Source: Diphasiastrum complanatum | Taxonomy: Eukaryota > Streptophyta > Lycopodiopsida > Lycopodiales > Lycopodiaceae | Length of the DNA: 64,000 bases | Direction of reading: 5' to 3' | NCBI GenBank assembly: GCA_029204225.1 | Contig: CM055092.1 | Coordinates: 72,826,857-72,890,856 of the forward strand | Shown here: positions 47,500 to 62,215 of the stretch, piece by piece | Layout: the number at the start of each line of letters is the position of its first letter | Position numbering within the stretch: position 1 is the first letter of the stretch | Position numbers and translations under genes: made by a program | The notes under the pieces: generated by a model | Databases searched by the model: none | What the model was told of the DNA's origin: nothing | The model's input: only the letters and a program-made list of their open reading frames with translations

Positions 47500-50400
47500 T
47501 TTGATGGCACGTTCTACCATAAACTCTAAAACCATAAGCGCCACCTCTCGCATTGGCCATTGATTTATTGGTTGTTGAGGTGGAGAAGGCATCAGTGGCA
47601 ACCTGACTTTTCCTTTCATGCAACAGAACGAACTATTTGCCTCTGCCTTCCATCGTAGAGCCAATCATTGGACACATGCAAACTCCATTGATTCTATATC
47701 ATGGCATCGAGGTGTATGATCAGATGATGCAACTTGATATAACTTTGACCTTTTCTCTCCTAAATAAGCACTGACAACTCTCGGTTCATCATCCTCAACA
47801 GTAAATTGCAAAGCCCTAGCGCTAAGCTTTGCCTTCGACCTACGAACCATCTTCCTCCTCCTTTATGTTTAGGATTCCACTTCAGGAGTCATATATGAAG
47901 GATAATCAGAGTCACAATTATATGCAGGAAGTGAGACGTAATAGTCACACACATAGTTCAAGAAACTTACATGGAGTATGTGTTCTTTTCAAAGAAAGAA
48001 AAGTTGCCTCTCGGAATAGAGCAAACATCTGTTCACAATATATGTTGTGTTACTGTAGGTGACTATATTAAACATTGGTGACGATATATGTTGTGTTAAA
48101 AGTTGTCATGTTGAAGACATCAAGGTTTCTTATTTTGTTTAGGTTTGGTTTAGCTGCAACACAGAAGGGTGCGGAAGAGACGCGAGACATTAAGGCTCTA
48201 AAGCAATCCACATGCTGGGAATGATGCTTTCTTAGAACTTTCTTAGGCCATTAATACGATTGGAGTTATAAATATAATAAAAATGATCTTGGCATCATAA
48301 TTAGCATAGCTTTTTATTGAAATGTTTTGAATCAGTGTATTTTTTTTTGGACTAAAGCATGTTATTGAAATTTTGGCATGTGTATGTAGGAGATGTCATC
48401 CGTGTGTGTGTGTGTGTGTGTTTTTGAACCTAACAAATCTAAACAAAACTGCACATTATCACCGCAATACCAAACATACGAATATTAAAGTAAATCAAAC
48501 TTGTATAGAGTCATCACAGTCAAACATATCATATTGACCAAACCTAACAACCATATTGACCAAACCTAACAACCAACAAAAGCTCTGAGTTGAGGAGAAT
48601 ATGCTCACCTGCATCCATCCACAACAAAAATCGTGTTAGAACAGGGACATTATTGTGACTACAGGAATCGGAAACAGCTCCACTGATGGGAGTCTGTTAC
48701 GTTCCCGACGATGAAGGCCGAATAGAGCCGACTTGGCAAGAGTAGCTACTGCTATTGACTGCGGTCTAATTCTCTTCCAAGCCCCAGATCGTAGATGTCG
48801 ATCTGTTGTAAAAATTAAACTTGTAAACAGCAGATACTGTTGAGTAAAACAGCAGCGGAAATTTATCTACTGCTAGCATGCATTCCAATATTGCAAATCA
48901 TACACATCACAGAACAGAGCATTGAGAAAAATCGCTTCTATTATCAAAACTGAATTTACAATATTTTCTTGAGCGTTGTCTGTTTCCCAGATCAGCGCGT
49001 TGGCGCAAGAGAGATGTTTTGATAATAGTAGCGGTTTATTTTTCAGTTCTAAGAAACCAAGTCTTGCAAAGCATGAGGAGAAGTGATGAAAGTGCACTCT
49101 AGCTTTATTCAAGAGGTGCAACTTGATTGGATGACCATAGATTTGTATGACTTTAAAAGGAGACAAAGGACAAGTGGATGCATTGTCCCACATGTGTGAA
49201 ATAGGTTAGGCTAGTCCAAGCCTCAAGCGTTTTGTATATACTCCAATATGGAGCTCATTTGGCACGAACAAGACTATAGTGCCATGGCCATCCTCTCCCA
49301 TGGCTGAAAAAGAGCAATCATATTTGTTTAATATCATGGATGGTGTCAGAAAAAACATTGAGAAATACGTCAGACGAGAATGCATGGAGCACATTGTATT
49401 ATGGAGAAATATGCAAGTGGAGATGATGCCAAAGTTGTTTACAACAAAATTATAACTTGGTGAAAAATTGGAAACACTTGTGATTATTGCCCAAAGGGGT
49501 TGGAGAGTTGGATGACATAATAGTGTGATCAAATCCACTAGTGAAAATAAACAAAGTTAGTATGACATGGAAAAGCCTTTGGAAATTTCAAATTCAATCA
49601 TTATTTGAATTTGAAGTAGTCGCTTTCCAAAAATTTGGCCACTATAAAATTTGGTGGCAAATCACAAATGATGGATGATGAGAATTGGGCATTTGCGACT
49701 ACCGCAAAGTGTCTAGTAGCCTATGGATAACCATGTCACAAACTAACAATATATGAGGTCATTGTTGACAAATGCTATCTTGGAGAGTGCATGAGAAAGA
49801 TCTTTTTTATTGGACAATTTATTGGTATGTTGTACAATTTATTGGCCAAAATTTGTTTGGACGAGATTCATTGAAGGGGTCTCATCTTTTAATAGTATTT
49901 GCAATTTTGTGAGCATGATTGACAGGACTTGAGTGGGGTCTTGTGATTAACTTCTTGATGGAGACTAGACTATCAGCTGGAAGTGGTTGATATATAAGTT
50001 AAACCACGACAACAACAATGTGTCCATCACCCTAAACATGAACAAACCAGTGGTGGAAACCTTCATCTGTTGTTGTGTCTCATGTGTTATCTTTATGAAT
50101 ATTTGTTGCTATAGTAGTATGATGTGTCAAAAAAAAACTCTAAATTGCAAATGCTAGGAGCTTGAACACTATATGTATATATGTATATACACACTTAACA
50201 TTGAACACATTAGTAAACATGTGAATGACAACTTGAACTGCAAACTTAATTTAACATGAATTAAAACAAATATGTCTTCTAATTCCAAATATTTTCATAG
50301 TATCTCAAGGATTCTTTCATTGATTTTCAAAAACAAAATTCAAGGGCAAGTTTACTTTCTTTTGGCCCCAATAAGCAACACGCAAAAAGAAAATTGCCAA

Positions 50401-53400
50401 TTTAGATCAATAGCCGATCATCTAATTTTTTCCTTACTCAACAAATGAGACGCATAATAGCAAAAGAGATACATCATTCCCTTGAAAAGAGAATGGTGAG
50501 TGTTTAACAATGCTTGCATCTAAATGGAGACACAATAATCTTGTAAACAAGCAACTCAAATGACTAGGAAATCATTGGGGTTAACCTCCAAGGTCTTGGT
50601 GGCAACTTTGACTACAAGCACCCATGTAATATACTTCTTCTCATACATTGGTGATAAACAATGAAAATAATATAAGTGGCCAATTGTCTCAAGAATGTGG
50701 TCCAACGAGCAACTATGTGGATAAGCCATGAGTTCAACGCAATGTACTATGCACCATGTTCACACAATTAGGGAAATTCTCTCCTCACCATCTTGCACAT
50801 GCCATACGATCGGTGACATGGTTTCCGTTTTCACTACGCCAAACCTATAGAGCTGCAACTCACAGGTACTCATCAATAAACTACAATGTGTGGCATGTCG
50901 TGCCATGCCACACAAGGCACCAACTACACAAAAGAACAAGGTGCCAAGCAACACAAGACCAAGGTATTTACATAGGTATTTGATGAAAAAAAATGGACCA
51001 TCCTATGCACTTTTTGAAGGACCGGAAGCTTGTATGTCAACATGCCACCTCTCTCATAAGATTCATGATGCACAATGCCTTTGTTATAGGGTCTTTCTAG
51101 ATGTGATCATGTGCAACCACCTTAGCCATTTCCTCTCTAAAAATGATCTATTTGAAATGTTGGATGAGAGGCTAAGGTTTTACAATACGAAGGTGGTAGT
51201 TACCTTATGGCAATGTCCACAACCTCAATCTCCGACCAATCTCACTGGCTCTCATGGCCTCACTTCGGATGGAATTTGCACCCTCTAGTCTCAGGTACTC
51301 ACTTATTGTACATGGCATGCCTTCATCTCGTGTCCAATTTCCCTTCCCAACTCTAAAAGAAAAAAATGCTTGCCTCATCATCACCATGCACACCATCCCT
51401 GTATATGACCAAGATCCAGGGTGCATTGGTGTGAAGACGGTTCTATGGACATGACATTATTAGGTGGTGACCTAGAAGGTCCTAAGATAGTTGGGGATGG
51501 CGTGGCCATTTGGAGTAGGTTGTAAAAACAATAAAAAACACTCATGGAGGCCCATATTGCAAGCCTATTGCTGAATGGGCCTGCCCTACTCCAAATGGCC
51601 TAGATAGATTTATCCATGCATAGGCTTTGCAAAAGGCTTTAATGCTCCCATACCTATTGCCACTGTCAAGTGATTCTTGAAATTTCGTAAGAATTCTACA
51701 CTACGACCTGCAACATAGGGAGTGCCATTAACACGCACCTTAGCTGCCAGGGATTAGAATCTGTATCTGTGAGCTCCACCTTTAACCATATTCTAGCTCT
51801 GGCAACATGCATGATTATGGAATAGAAACTAGCTTAAATTTCCCAAACACCAAAGAACTGCAAAAACTTACCCTAGCTATGATAGATGTCTGGAAGTGCA
51901 TGATGCAAGATCGCTTTAGGCAACAAAGGTGGACATGCCATGAGAATTAGTAATAGAAAAGATTAAGCATGCAAATAGGTAAAACAAGAAAATATGCATA
52001 TTCATGAAAACTGCATCAAAAAAAAAAATGAAAACAATGTGTCATAGATATATGTTAAGCAATGAGCAAGGCAAAAGAATTGCTCAAAATAACTAGTGAC
52101 AGCCTAATACAAAAGCAAAACAAAGGTTCATGCCCAAAAAGGGGAGTAAACAGAAACAAACTCTGCTCTCCACACAAAGCTTGTATTGTCCACTATTTTA
52201 ACCTCAAATCTTCCTAGGACACTGCCACAAGGGTTGTATGAACAATTTATATCAATCTCTGTTCTATCACAACAAATGCACTCTACCTCCACCTTGAACT
52301 ATGTGTACTGTTATATCCCCTGTTAGGACTGTTACGGCTTTTGAGACCTACAACACTTCAATTATTATTATTCTTTTTACATTTCTGAACTTCAAAATAC
52401 ATCATTTCTCAGAACCTCCCCAGTTTTGAATGTCTGGAGTAGGCAACTGTGTATGACACATTTCTTTAGCTGGCAGTTTAGAACTTACAATTTCAAGTTC
52501 TCCACAGCACTTATGTTGATTACACAATAATCATCACGATACATCATACTTGTTTTAGTTTTGTTCTAGCTTCAACCATCATCATTTTGCCACAACAACA
52601 TGTCATTTTGCTCACACTTGAATGGTTTTTTTATTGACAAAATTTTATGGCACAAATTAATACATCAATGTTATGTCTAGGATAATACCCAAGGTAACAA
52701 AGATGACGTGCAATCTTGAACCTTATGGAGTTCAACAACAAAGTCTTGACCATCAATCTCATCATGCATAGAGCGGGTGAAATACACTCTTCATCAGCAC
52801 CCAAGAGTAGGTGCAGGTCACATGCACAAACCTGTCGACACTAGTTTTCATAATTTCTACAAACGACATACTGAATCTTATCACTTCTCTGGAGGTGAAG
52901 GGCAGACTCAGTCATATTGAAGGCTAGCACAAGTATCTGTTAAGCCAGTCCAGCGGGGTTTTAAAGTTATTGCAGCCATGCTCCTATTGTATAGTTGGAA
53001 CATCACCTAAACGTCACTAGCACACTACCTTTGTGCTTATAGTTCCCGAATCATTAGCAAGTAATGAGTTTCATTAATAAAGTAAAGCTTTAGAAACAAA
53101 ACATGACTTTATAAGGTATCTCTTAATATACTGTTACAAATACATCTAGTCACATTGTTGACTAATAACATGTATAAATTATCTTGATTCTACAATCTGC
53201 TGCTTCGTGGATGATTCACCTCCAGAGGAATGGAATCAATCTATAAACATTTTGTAGACAATGGTTCCAAGATTCTGCGAAGGTGCATTTATTGACAGGG
53301 CTTGTCATACTTTAAGGTTGTTCTGATATGCCAAGGTTGCAAATCTCTCTAGGTCTTTCTGAAGAGTATTTTGCACAAGCAGAGTCAAAGGCTGCATCAC

Positions 53401-56400
53401 AGGTCTAACTTCATCAGCATAAATGTCTCTGCAACTTCAAAACAATCAGTAAAGATAATTCCATAAAATTGTTTTGTCAAAGTCTAAAGCAACACGTTAG
53501 GAAAACAAGATTCTGATCACTTCATGACAGGCAGCTTTCTTTTTCTATTGTATGCTTCCACAAATGATCAGAAGCCAATTGTAGCCTTAAGACTATTGTA
53601 GCACTTCAAAGAACCACTACTAAAGGCATCTTATCAATTAACACATCCTCTTAGCCTTGGTAGTTTCTCTACCTTGCAATTTCTGAATTCTAACTAGCTA
53701 AGGATACAAATAAAAATACTTCTAGCATGAATCTCCTCTTTGTATTATTTCTGAGCAATTGTCACACCTGGTCCACTCCTCAAGAAACAACTTGACCATC
53801 CACAAGAGCAATCATCATAAAGTCTCATACTAATGACATGCTGGTACGGAACAGATCATTCCCAATCCTATTTGGTCCATACACTTTAAGTTGCATGAAT
53901 ACAAATGACCTGGATTATGCCAGTCTTCATGATTGCCAACAGGGTCCAACAAGTCATTGATTTGACATGATTTGCTCAATTTTCGTAGTTGTTATTGGAC
54001 CACTTTACACATGGTCAGTTGAGCCCCATGTTAGTAGTCCATGAGGCCAGTGCTTGTTCAAACATACCCATCCTTTTATAGCAAAACATGGATAAAGCTT
54101 TTGCAATATCGGTAGACTCTCTCACCTTGCTTCAATAATGAAAGCTCTTACCAAATGATTGGATAATCTTGAAGAATTGAAATTTTAATGCTCTCAATTT
54201 CTGAAAAACATGCATCCCATTCTTCCAAGAGAGACCATTAGTACAAGATTATCATCTCACTATGACATTTCTATGAAGGCAAAGGTCCAACTTACAAAAC
54301 ACATCATACTTCCTGGTCCTAAATACTTATGAAGTTGGTAAAATGAACAAAAAATGCAGAAAGTTCAAAGCTAAGTTTTCCACATGTTCTCTTTTTGTGC
54401 CACTTTTTTTAGTGTCATTTTATGTAAGGACTTTTCACTCTAACCAAGTTCAGTGTCTCTTGCATCCAAGCTAGGATCATGGCTGCAATAGGAACCTTTG
54501 GGACATTCCTATGGAAATCAAATAGAGCAGTATATGGTTTGACCAGCTCAATCTACTCCTGACTTGCATAAGACCGAAGCATGGCCTCTAAAATGTGGTT
54601 CCCTTATGTTTCACGACCTATATGTGGATGTTTTACACGGATCATTTCAAATTATGTTTGCATCTTCATAAGCTACAAATCAGAGTCTTGCAATTACGGA
54701 GATAACAAAGTCCATGCAAGATGTTTTGTTCCACCCATCTATTAGTACACTGATATACTGTGGAATTTAGTGGAGTTCTCAGCAAATGGAAAATGAGTTC
54801 CAAAAACCACACTCCAATCTGCATCATAAAACCTGAGACCAACTGGGTCAATGACCAAGTGCCAATGACCAAGCGAATAGACCCGCTTGGGACAGCAGCC
54901 CTAATTTGTGAACTACATGGAAGCTCTGTTAGGAGCATCCAGTACGATATGAGCAGAGTAACTTGCACGTATTCTATAGCTTTTAGATCTGAGGGGAAGT
55001 TGTTTTATGATCATCAATTCATTTTATAAGTTTTTCAAGATGCTCTGTGTTTATTTATGTTCAAGCTTGGTACTCTAAATTATGCTATTTGACTCTAGTT
55101 TTGTCTACAAGAGCCAATTTAGCCAACTTTCCATTTCGTTTACATTTGTAAATTCCTAGCTGAAGGACACCCAAGGATAATTGTACACTTTGAGATTTTT
55201 GGAGAGGGTGGAAAGTCCACTTGTTAGTTTTTTAAGTGGTCACTTTCGTACTTTTGTGTGTACTTTCGTGGCGTACTTCTGTGCAGATTTTTTGTCATTA
55301 TCTTCCCCACGGGTACAGCCACTAATTCATTCATCCCCTCTTTTTGGCTCTTTGAGCCCAGGCAGAAAGGTACGCACTCTAGTGATTAGAATATATGCCA
55401 GAGTTCTACCAGAAGTTATCCATTTCCAACCATAGCAGTCTGGTTGCATATGATCTCGCACACTATAACTCTTTATGTTGTTCTATGAAGAAGGCTAATT
55501 TTAAATCAGAAATGCGTTGAGAGCTGAATATTCCTGTTGTTAGGTATAGGCATTTGAGTCAGTTTTTGTTCATGATGCGTGGCATTCAAGGTCCCTGATA
55601 CCTTCAAAGCCATCATTACCCACTATTTAATAACATTCATGGTATATGTGTCCCTTACAAAGCATTTAAGTTAGTTCCTCCTAGTGTTGCCAGGCATTCA
55701 TGGTCCCACCCCATAACAACAGATCTCTAGAGACCTCCAAATCTATGTTGTTTTACAGCTATCTTGTAGTGATTGCGGTTGATATAACTAGTTTGGGATG
55801 CAGTCCCCTATGGAGTTCCTACCATTGGTATTTCCATGTTCTTCTGGCACTCCTGGTCTAATAATAGTAGTGGAACTGCACTGGACTCATTTGAATGGTG
55901 AGGTATTTCTTTACAGGTAGCAGAGAATTTATGGGACACATTGGCAGAGTCTTGTTGTTGGTATTTGGTCACAAATGTTCCTGTATTTACGCATGACAAT
56001 AGAGTTCAAGACATTCAATTCAGCTGCTGTTTGTCTTTATGGTTTCTATAGATAGCTTGGCATCTATGTGCCATATCTGAGCTATTATTGTTTGGCAGTC
56101 TTGGTCTCTCCACTTGGCATGCTCCATTCTGACAGTCTTCATCCCTAAGGGTTACATTGTTCTTTTTTGTAAATTAGCAAAGAGACTTGATGGAAGAGCT
56201 TACATGTGAGAATTTGCAACAGACTTGAGTCATAAGAAATTTTTGAATGGGTGGTACAGCTGAGAGAAGGTCCAGAATTCAAAAAAAGTTCGAGATTTCA
56301 ATCCAAGTTTCAGAAATCTAAAGATACTTGCTAATAATTTTTTAGCAGGTGATGAAAATCACTTAGATTTTTAAATGACAAGAATGATCCATTCTGTCAT

Positions 56401-57470
56401 AGTGAAAAACAAACCAAACATACAAAAGAATTTAAGAAGCCAACATTGATAAAAGTATGGTGGGAGTTGGATACATACTGATACAAATGGTGCAAGAATC
56501 TCAGGAACCTCGTAGGATATGGTAAGCTGCAACAAGTCAGTTTTGAGAGTAAACTTAGACTCTCTCATTATTCAAGATCAACCATAAATGAATAAACTAT
56601 GAGATTCTCTCTGTGAAAGTATTATTATGAAAGACAACTTCTGGTGATGAGAAACATAAGTCAAAGACTATTTGCCTCTCATGTGGTACACATAGAAGAG
56701 CATTGTTGTGAATAATTTATGCACCTTGAGAAAATCAATGTATCACACCCTTTTAAACATGCCATTCTCTAGGCGTTAAAACCGGTAAAAAGATCAATTG
56801 GGGAAAATAAACTTCTGATTTTTCATCAAACCAGTTGAGTCCTACTGTTTTTTTTAATATTCATGCCTCTTATGTGCACTATATATATTACGGTTTTGCA
56901 TAATTCACCCACATAGATAATATCACTGTATTGCACATTATAATAACTGGATTAAGAGTTTTGATATCCCTGCCTCCCTCACCCACCATTGCTGTCCTCC
57001 ATAGCAGCCGCACCCCTTCCCTTACATACACTGTCCTCCATGCCTGCCTGTGGGCCTGAGGAACCTGTTCCTCCCTCCAAATCGCTGCAACAACAGCACT
57101 ATAGCCACTTTTTTGTTTTTTTCTCTTTTACACTTTTTTTATCTTTGCTTGATCTCCTCCATTCTGTTTTCATCAATTTTTTGAAATTTGTTTCTGCACA
57201 TTCAAGCTGCTTCTTCTAGATTCTTCTTTCTTTGCATTCTGAAGCCTTAACCTCGCTCAATACGTAAGTGACCATTTTGAATCATATACCGTACAGTCTT
57301 TTTCCAAACTATCCTTTCATTTTCCACCTTAGTCTTTCAGTCAAAACATTGCCACAATCTGATGCTGAGCTGCACTGCCCTAACACCGGATCAATACATT
57401 GCATGCTGAATGACTTAATGTAGCATATGCATGGGTAAAAAATTAATAGCTACCGACAAGGCACACAATA
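47500..57470. other. Long stretch without recognisable genes
   Basis: AT-rich DNA with scattered short frames (for example 47665-47850 -, 49206-49538 -, 50890-51288 +, 54666-54968 -), none with a family I recognise. A (GT)n tract lies near 48402-48422. A TGTTACGTTCCCGAC motif at about 48697 resembles an LTR edge, but no partner was found. Confidence 0.45.
48402..48422. repeat. (GT)n microsatellite
   Basis: Ten GT units in otherwise featureless DNA. Confidence 0.9.
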
Positions 57471-58620
57471 TGTCAGATTCCCAATCTGAAACTTCACTCA
57501 AATCTTAGCATATTCTGTGCAAAGAAATCTGAAACTACGATCCCTATTGATTTCCCTACATGTACAAATATCAAAAAGCATGAAACATGATGGAGCTGGC
57601 TGCCTTCTCTCCTCCCAACCTTCGCTGCATAGATTATGATGAGGAATGCCTCTCTCCACTTTGGCTGCCACTTCCTCAGCCCTTGTCAATCTTGCACTCG
57701 TACCTTCTTGTGGATCCATAATCACAATGTTGTAGACATGTCCACCCGATTAGAGGTCTAAAATGTGGGGAAACAGGGGTTTCTGACTCACAAAACCGTC
57801 TCCAATCAAACGCAGGTCTGTCCTGGTTGGTACAGTCACTTCCTAGCTGTCCAATTGTCCAAGTCAGCAAAGATAAGGCCCTTCAACACCAAGCCACAAT
57901 AATACACAGTGAACCCCAAGTTATTTGAGCGATTTTGGCAAAGATTTGGGATCGAAATCACGGATTCCAGTCCCTCCTCTGTCAGCGCTGGACCTGCAGC
58001 CTAAAAATCAGAATTTTCACACTTCGTTTGATCCGTTTTCCGGCTCAAGAATTGCCCACTTTCCTGCTGTCCTTCAGTGTTGGACTGTCCTCCTCTGTTG
58101 GCTCCAATTTCCACAAAATTTCATGCCCTTTTGATACTTCTGACCAGCGATGGTCCATCTAGGGTATTGCAGCCCTCTTCCCAACACAACCTTTGCTCTA
58201 ATACCAAATGTCAAATTCCCAATCTGAAACTTCACTCAAAACTTAGCATATCCTGTGCACAGAAATTTGAAACTACGATCCCTATTGATTTCCCTACATG
58301 TACAAACATCAGAAAGCATAAACATGGTGGAGCTGGCTGCCTTCGCTCCTCCTTCGCTGCATAGATTGTGATGAGAAATGCCTCTCTTTAGGCTCCCTTA
58401 TGCACAATCCTCAAGCACTCCTTAACCCTAACCCTTCCTAACGTCGACACATGAGTAGGCTGACATGTGTCACTCATACGCTAGACCAAAGTGTCCCAGT
58501 GAGCATGTGACTTGTGTCATGTTTGACCAGTCAACTCTGACATGTGTCACTCATTCACTAGACCAAGTGTCCTAGTGAGCATATGACACGTCCGGTTGAC
58601 TAGTCAACTCCTATTTTTTA
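57471..58620 (-). mobile_element. Collapsed LTR retroelement (TRIM-like)
   Basis: Direct repeats 57471-57660 and 58208-58392 are closely similar. Next to the right copy, the complement of about 58193-58205 reads TTGGTATTAGAGC, a one-change tRNA-Met primer site. On the - strand this gives 5' LTR, PBS, a leader of about 470 bp, an ATG starting MDPQEGTSARLTRAEEVAAK at about 57719, then an abrupt junction with the 3' LTR. Nearly the whole coding interior is missing. Upper LTR boundary uncertain. Confidence 0.65.
58459..58596. repeat. Short direct duplication in LTR
   Basis: The motif TGACATGTGTCACTCAT...CTAGACCAA.GTGTCC.AGTGAGCAT occurs twice (about 58459-58510 and 58550-58593). Confidence 0.7.
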
Positions 58621-59089
58621 GGAGGTCAGTCCAACCACTCCTAATAGATGACCCAGTACCCCATGTCAAAGCTAAGCACGACTCTCTGAGGTGCAGAATT
58701 ACAGTTTATTTACAATTTACTTACAAAGGTCACCATAGGCCGATGACTTAGCCATTTCAATAATTACACAAAATGTACATTTTTCACTGAAAACTATAAA
58801 TAACCGGGACAGGGAGTAAAGGCTCTAACACAATAAGAGCAATAATACATTAATTACAAAACTGTTGATGAAAGAGGAGATGGCCATCTACGTACGGAGA
58901 ATGAGGATCTTCATTATGTGAGTCTAACTAGATGGGACCTCAGTCAAGATCCAGAACCTTGAGAGTAGGTTGGAAACAACACAAGAAGACACGGAGACCC
59001 CTCAGTGGTATCCAGGATTCCTACTACCAAGAAAGTGTAGGAAATGGAGATGAATGGTACATTGCAACTTGATTCTTTTATACATCAAT

Positions 59090-60060
59090 ATTAACTATTC
59101 ATTGCAGCAATGCTCTTTTTTCTATAGAATCAAATTGGGTTCAGTTATGTACTCAGTACATAGTCCCTAAGTAGTATACCCTTAGGTACTGGGCCATTAC
59201 CATTAAGGGCATGTCTTTATGGGACCCAGATAGATAAGGTTCAATATCCTTATCCTCTAGAAGCTTCTTTTGGGCTTCTTTGTGGGTATAAGTAGGCCCT
59301 CATTCTATTCATTTGACAGCTGATGATATTGATCTCTCTCTTTAGTTTCCTAAATCTCTCTCTTTCCTGCTTTCTAGGGTTAAGTCTTGCTTATGTGCTG
59401 CTTTCTAGGGTTAAGTCTTGCTTATGTGATGCTTTCATAGCTTAGCTCTAGATCAGCTGTGGCTCTATTCGTAACTTGGTATCAGAGCACTTTCCTAATT
59501 GCTGAATTTCAGATCTAATTTTTTGATTGGGTGCCCAAGAAGTTTTATACATGCCCAGATTGATGTTAATGTTTTTCCAGTGGAAAAGAGTTATGGACTA
59601 CTAAATCTCTAGACCGGATAGATTATAAGGCCATATCCATCTACACTCATTTTTTCGTTTCATTCATGTACATCCCTAAAAGCCATATTTATGCATATTT
59701 ATATATAGGACGGGACAAGGAGCCCAATTATTATTATTTGGTGGCGGGGGTCCTAATGGAAGAGCGCACTATTTTCCCTCCTATGATCCTGTTTGTGGAT
59801 AAGCTTAGGGCAAGTGTCTAAGAGCTTCTATTTTAGGATCCTAATTGGGTATGGATAGGTCCCAAAGACATTCATTTTTCAGCTGATGATTTGATTTGCT
59901 TGGCCTCTTCATGAAAGAACTCGTGCCTTTGCTAATGCTTGTACAGCTTAAGCCATTGATTCTATGTAATGCTATTTGCCATTCTTCGTGGGAGATTGTT
60001 AGATTGTTTCATGTACTGACAATTTATGCTTTTATTCCATAGAATGAAAGAGAGTGTGAA
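59090..60060 (+). mobile_element. Internally deleted Copia-like LTR element
   Basis: TGGTATCAGAGC at 59477-59488 is a textbook primer site, preceded by LTR-like DNA. Only 500 bp later, GTGGGAGA (59988-59995) followed by TTGTTAGATTG is the usual Copia purine tract and 3' LTR start. The two LTR-like parts share a short block (ATGCT..TTT.TTC.ATAGAAT). No coding domain survives between them. Confidence 0.5.
59477..59488 (+). other. tRNA-Met-type primer binding site
   Basis: TGGTATCAGAGC, complementary to plant initiator tRNA-Met, as expected directly 3' of a 5' LTR. Confidence 0.75.
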
Positions 60061-61170
60061 GATGGCTATGGCTTATGCTACAGCTGCCTATAGCCGCTTT
60101 AGAGAGATGGGCACATGTGATTAACACTTCTTCAAAGAAGCAAAATTTTATAACATTGACATATAAAGTGCGTTATTTTTCCAAGTTTTTTATGTGAGGT
60201 TGTAGTGCATCTAAATATCCAAAAATAGTAGGTCACGTAGTAATCACTTCTAGAAATAAGCAAACAATTGTTTCAATTCTAAGAAGTGCACATTTGAGGT
60301 TTAAAACTAATGGAAGAGAAATGCATTAAAACATAAGGAGAGAAACAAACTCACTTGAATGCCACAAGATGATGGGCTTCGAGGATAAAATCGAACTGCA
60401 CCTCTGCATGGAATTTCAAGATAGTCATGTTTCTCCATGATCATTTTTCAGTAAGCAACTTTAAGCCAAACACTAGTGAATTAAATGATTTGTGCAGGAG
60501 AATAAAGATACATGCAAAAAGATTCATCAGATAAGTAAAGACATAGTGAACAACGTCGAGTGTCTACACAATACCTTTGGTCATCTCAGTATTGTACTAT
60601 CAGTCTTTGAACTGATCTGAGAAGTCCAGCTTTCTCTTATTTTTGCATTTTTGATACGGTTCACATTAGTTCGTTCAGTTCAGGTTCATGATTCAATTCA
60701 CGATCTTTGCTTGTTCTATATACTTCTGTATATTCCTTACACATTGCTAACTGACTGATCGAACTAACCAACTATCAATCAGAACTACCATGGCTGTTTA
60801 TGACGTCTCAAATAGTTTCAGATAGCAAGTTAGATAGATCGTCTAATAGTGTCATTAGCATGATAACGAATTTGCGAAAGAACTTATACAATCACAAAAC
60901 TAATAGGTAGTTGCATCTATCTAGTCATAAAGAACAAGATATCAGAATTCCCATTATTAGAGTGAATCCCTTAAGTCGTATCCATCCGATTATTTCTCCA
61001 ACAGGGACGAGCAAGTACATCAGATAAAGTGGAACCAAGACGGAGCAATGCCGTCAAACAACATAACTAAACGAAAACTAACTAAGAAGAGGATAAGGTC
61101 CAGGATTATATGGTACGTAGACCATTTACAGATTCAACTGGCATCTCTTCTGTGCTCTAACTCTCTCACT
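60061..61170. other. No gene seen
   Basis: AT-rich DNA downstream of the - strand LINE ORF1. I find no endonuclease or RT continuation here. Confidence 0.5.
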
Positions 61171-61174
61171 AACT

Positions 61175-62215
61175 CTAAACAGTAATAGCAGCAGGTTTAA
61201 TATCTACAGAACGAATGATACCATCCCTGTAGATCAACCGCTTTCCATTCGTTAGAGTCTCCTGTTTTGCTTTTTTCCGTTCTTGAACCTGAATGAAAGT
61301 AAGGTCTTCATCCAGGTATATCGTGGTGCCCCGCAGTGTAGATCTCTTCCCTAGCGCTTCATGACGACCAGTGGCAGATGCAAAGCGTATAACAAGAGTA
61401 CTTGGATCTTTCTTAGGCCGCCATGCAGTATCCAAGTGTTGAAGACTCTCTTCAAGAAACTTTTTAGCTTCACCAACAGCATCATGGGAGTTCGTAATAC
61501 CTCTGACTCGGACATTAAGAGCCTTTTGCTCTAGCAAACGGCTCTCGGTGAATGTAGCTGAGATAAAAGAAGGTGGAGGTGGTAGAACAGCAGTGTTAAG
61601 ACCTTTAAGCACATCTGCCCAGGATCGGACAGCGGTATGATGTTGTTCCACTTGACTTTCAAGTTGTTGGATCTTAGCTGAAGTAGTCGAATGAGAGGAG
61701 GCTTCTATTTTGACAGCTGCAACTTCTTTCTTGAGATCATCGATAGACGAATCTAGTTTCTGAAGATGAGATTGAACAGCTTGGATCATAGCTTCAAGAG
61801 AAAGAAGTTTTTTCCGATGGTCGTTGAGATATTCATAGGAACGTAACTAATCTGCCCGAATGACGGAGATCATAAAGGCTGGAGGCAGAAGTGATTCTTC
61901 TTCTGGAGTATTCGGGGTCAAAGGATCGGCTATGATGGATTCACTATTACCAAGAATAGGATCTGACGGAGATATAGGGATTGCAACTGGAATAGAAGGT
62001 GAAGGTGAAGGTGGAGGAGCTGGTTGAGGCGTACCAGGTGTAGGCTGAGGCATAGCAGGTGCGGATTCCCCCCCTTTTCTATTTTTTGCCACTGGGAGTA
62101 GTCCGCTGAAATTCCGTTGTAGCAATGATGGGCAGCCAGCGTGGCAGATGGAAGGTGGAGTATAGGTGATGCTGGAGCGCTGGTCAATGATGCAGGTGCA
62201 TGGAGCACTAGTCAA
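61175..62215 (-). pseudogene. LINE ORF1-like (nucleic-acid-binding) protein
   Basis: On the - strand, a proline-rich N-terminal part (62215-61847: PQPTPGTPQPAPPPSPSPS, LTPNTPEEESLLPPAFM) ends at one in-frame stop. A 204-codon frame (61789-61175) follows, with a coiled coil (SHLQKLDSSIDDLKKEVAAV, IQQLESQVEQH) and an L1 ORF1-like fold (LNVRVRGITNS, STLVIRFASATGRHEALGK, TTIYLDEDLTFIQVQERKKA). ORF2 does not follow it, so the element is truncated. A GA tract and LINE 3' end lie just upstream. Confidence 0.65.

Noticed and set aside
54666-54968. 100-codon - strand frame with hydrophobic stretches
   Set aside because: I looked for a retrotransposon RNase H or transporter match and found no convincing motif.
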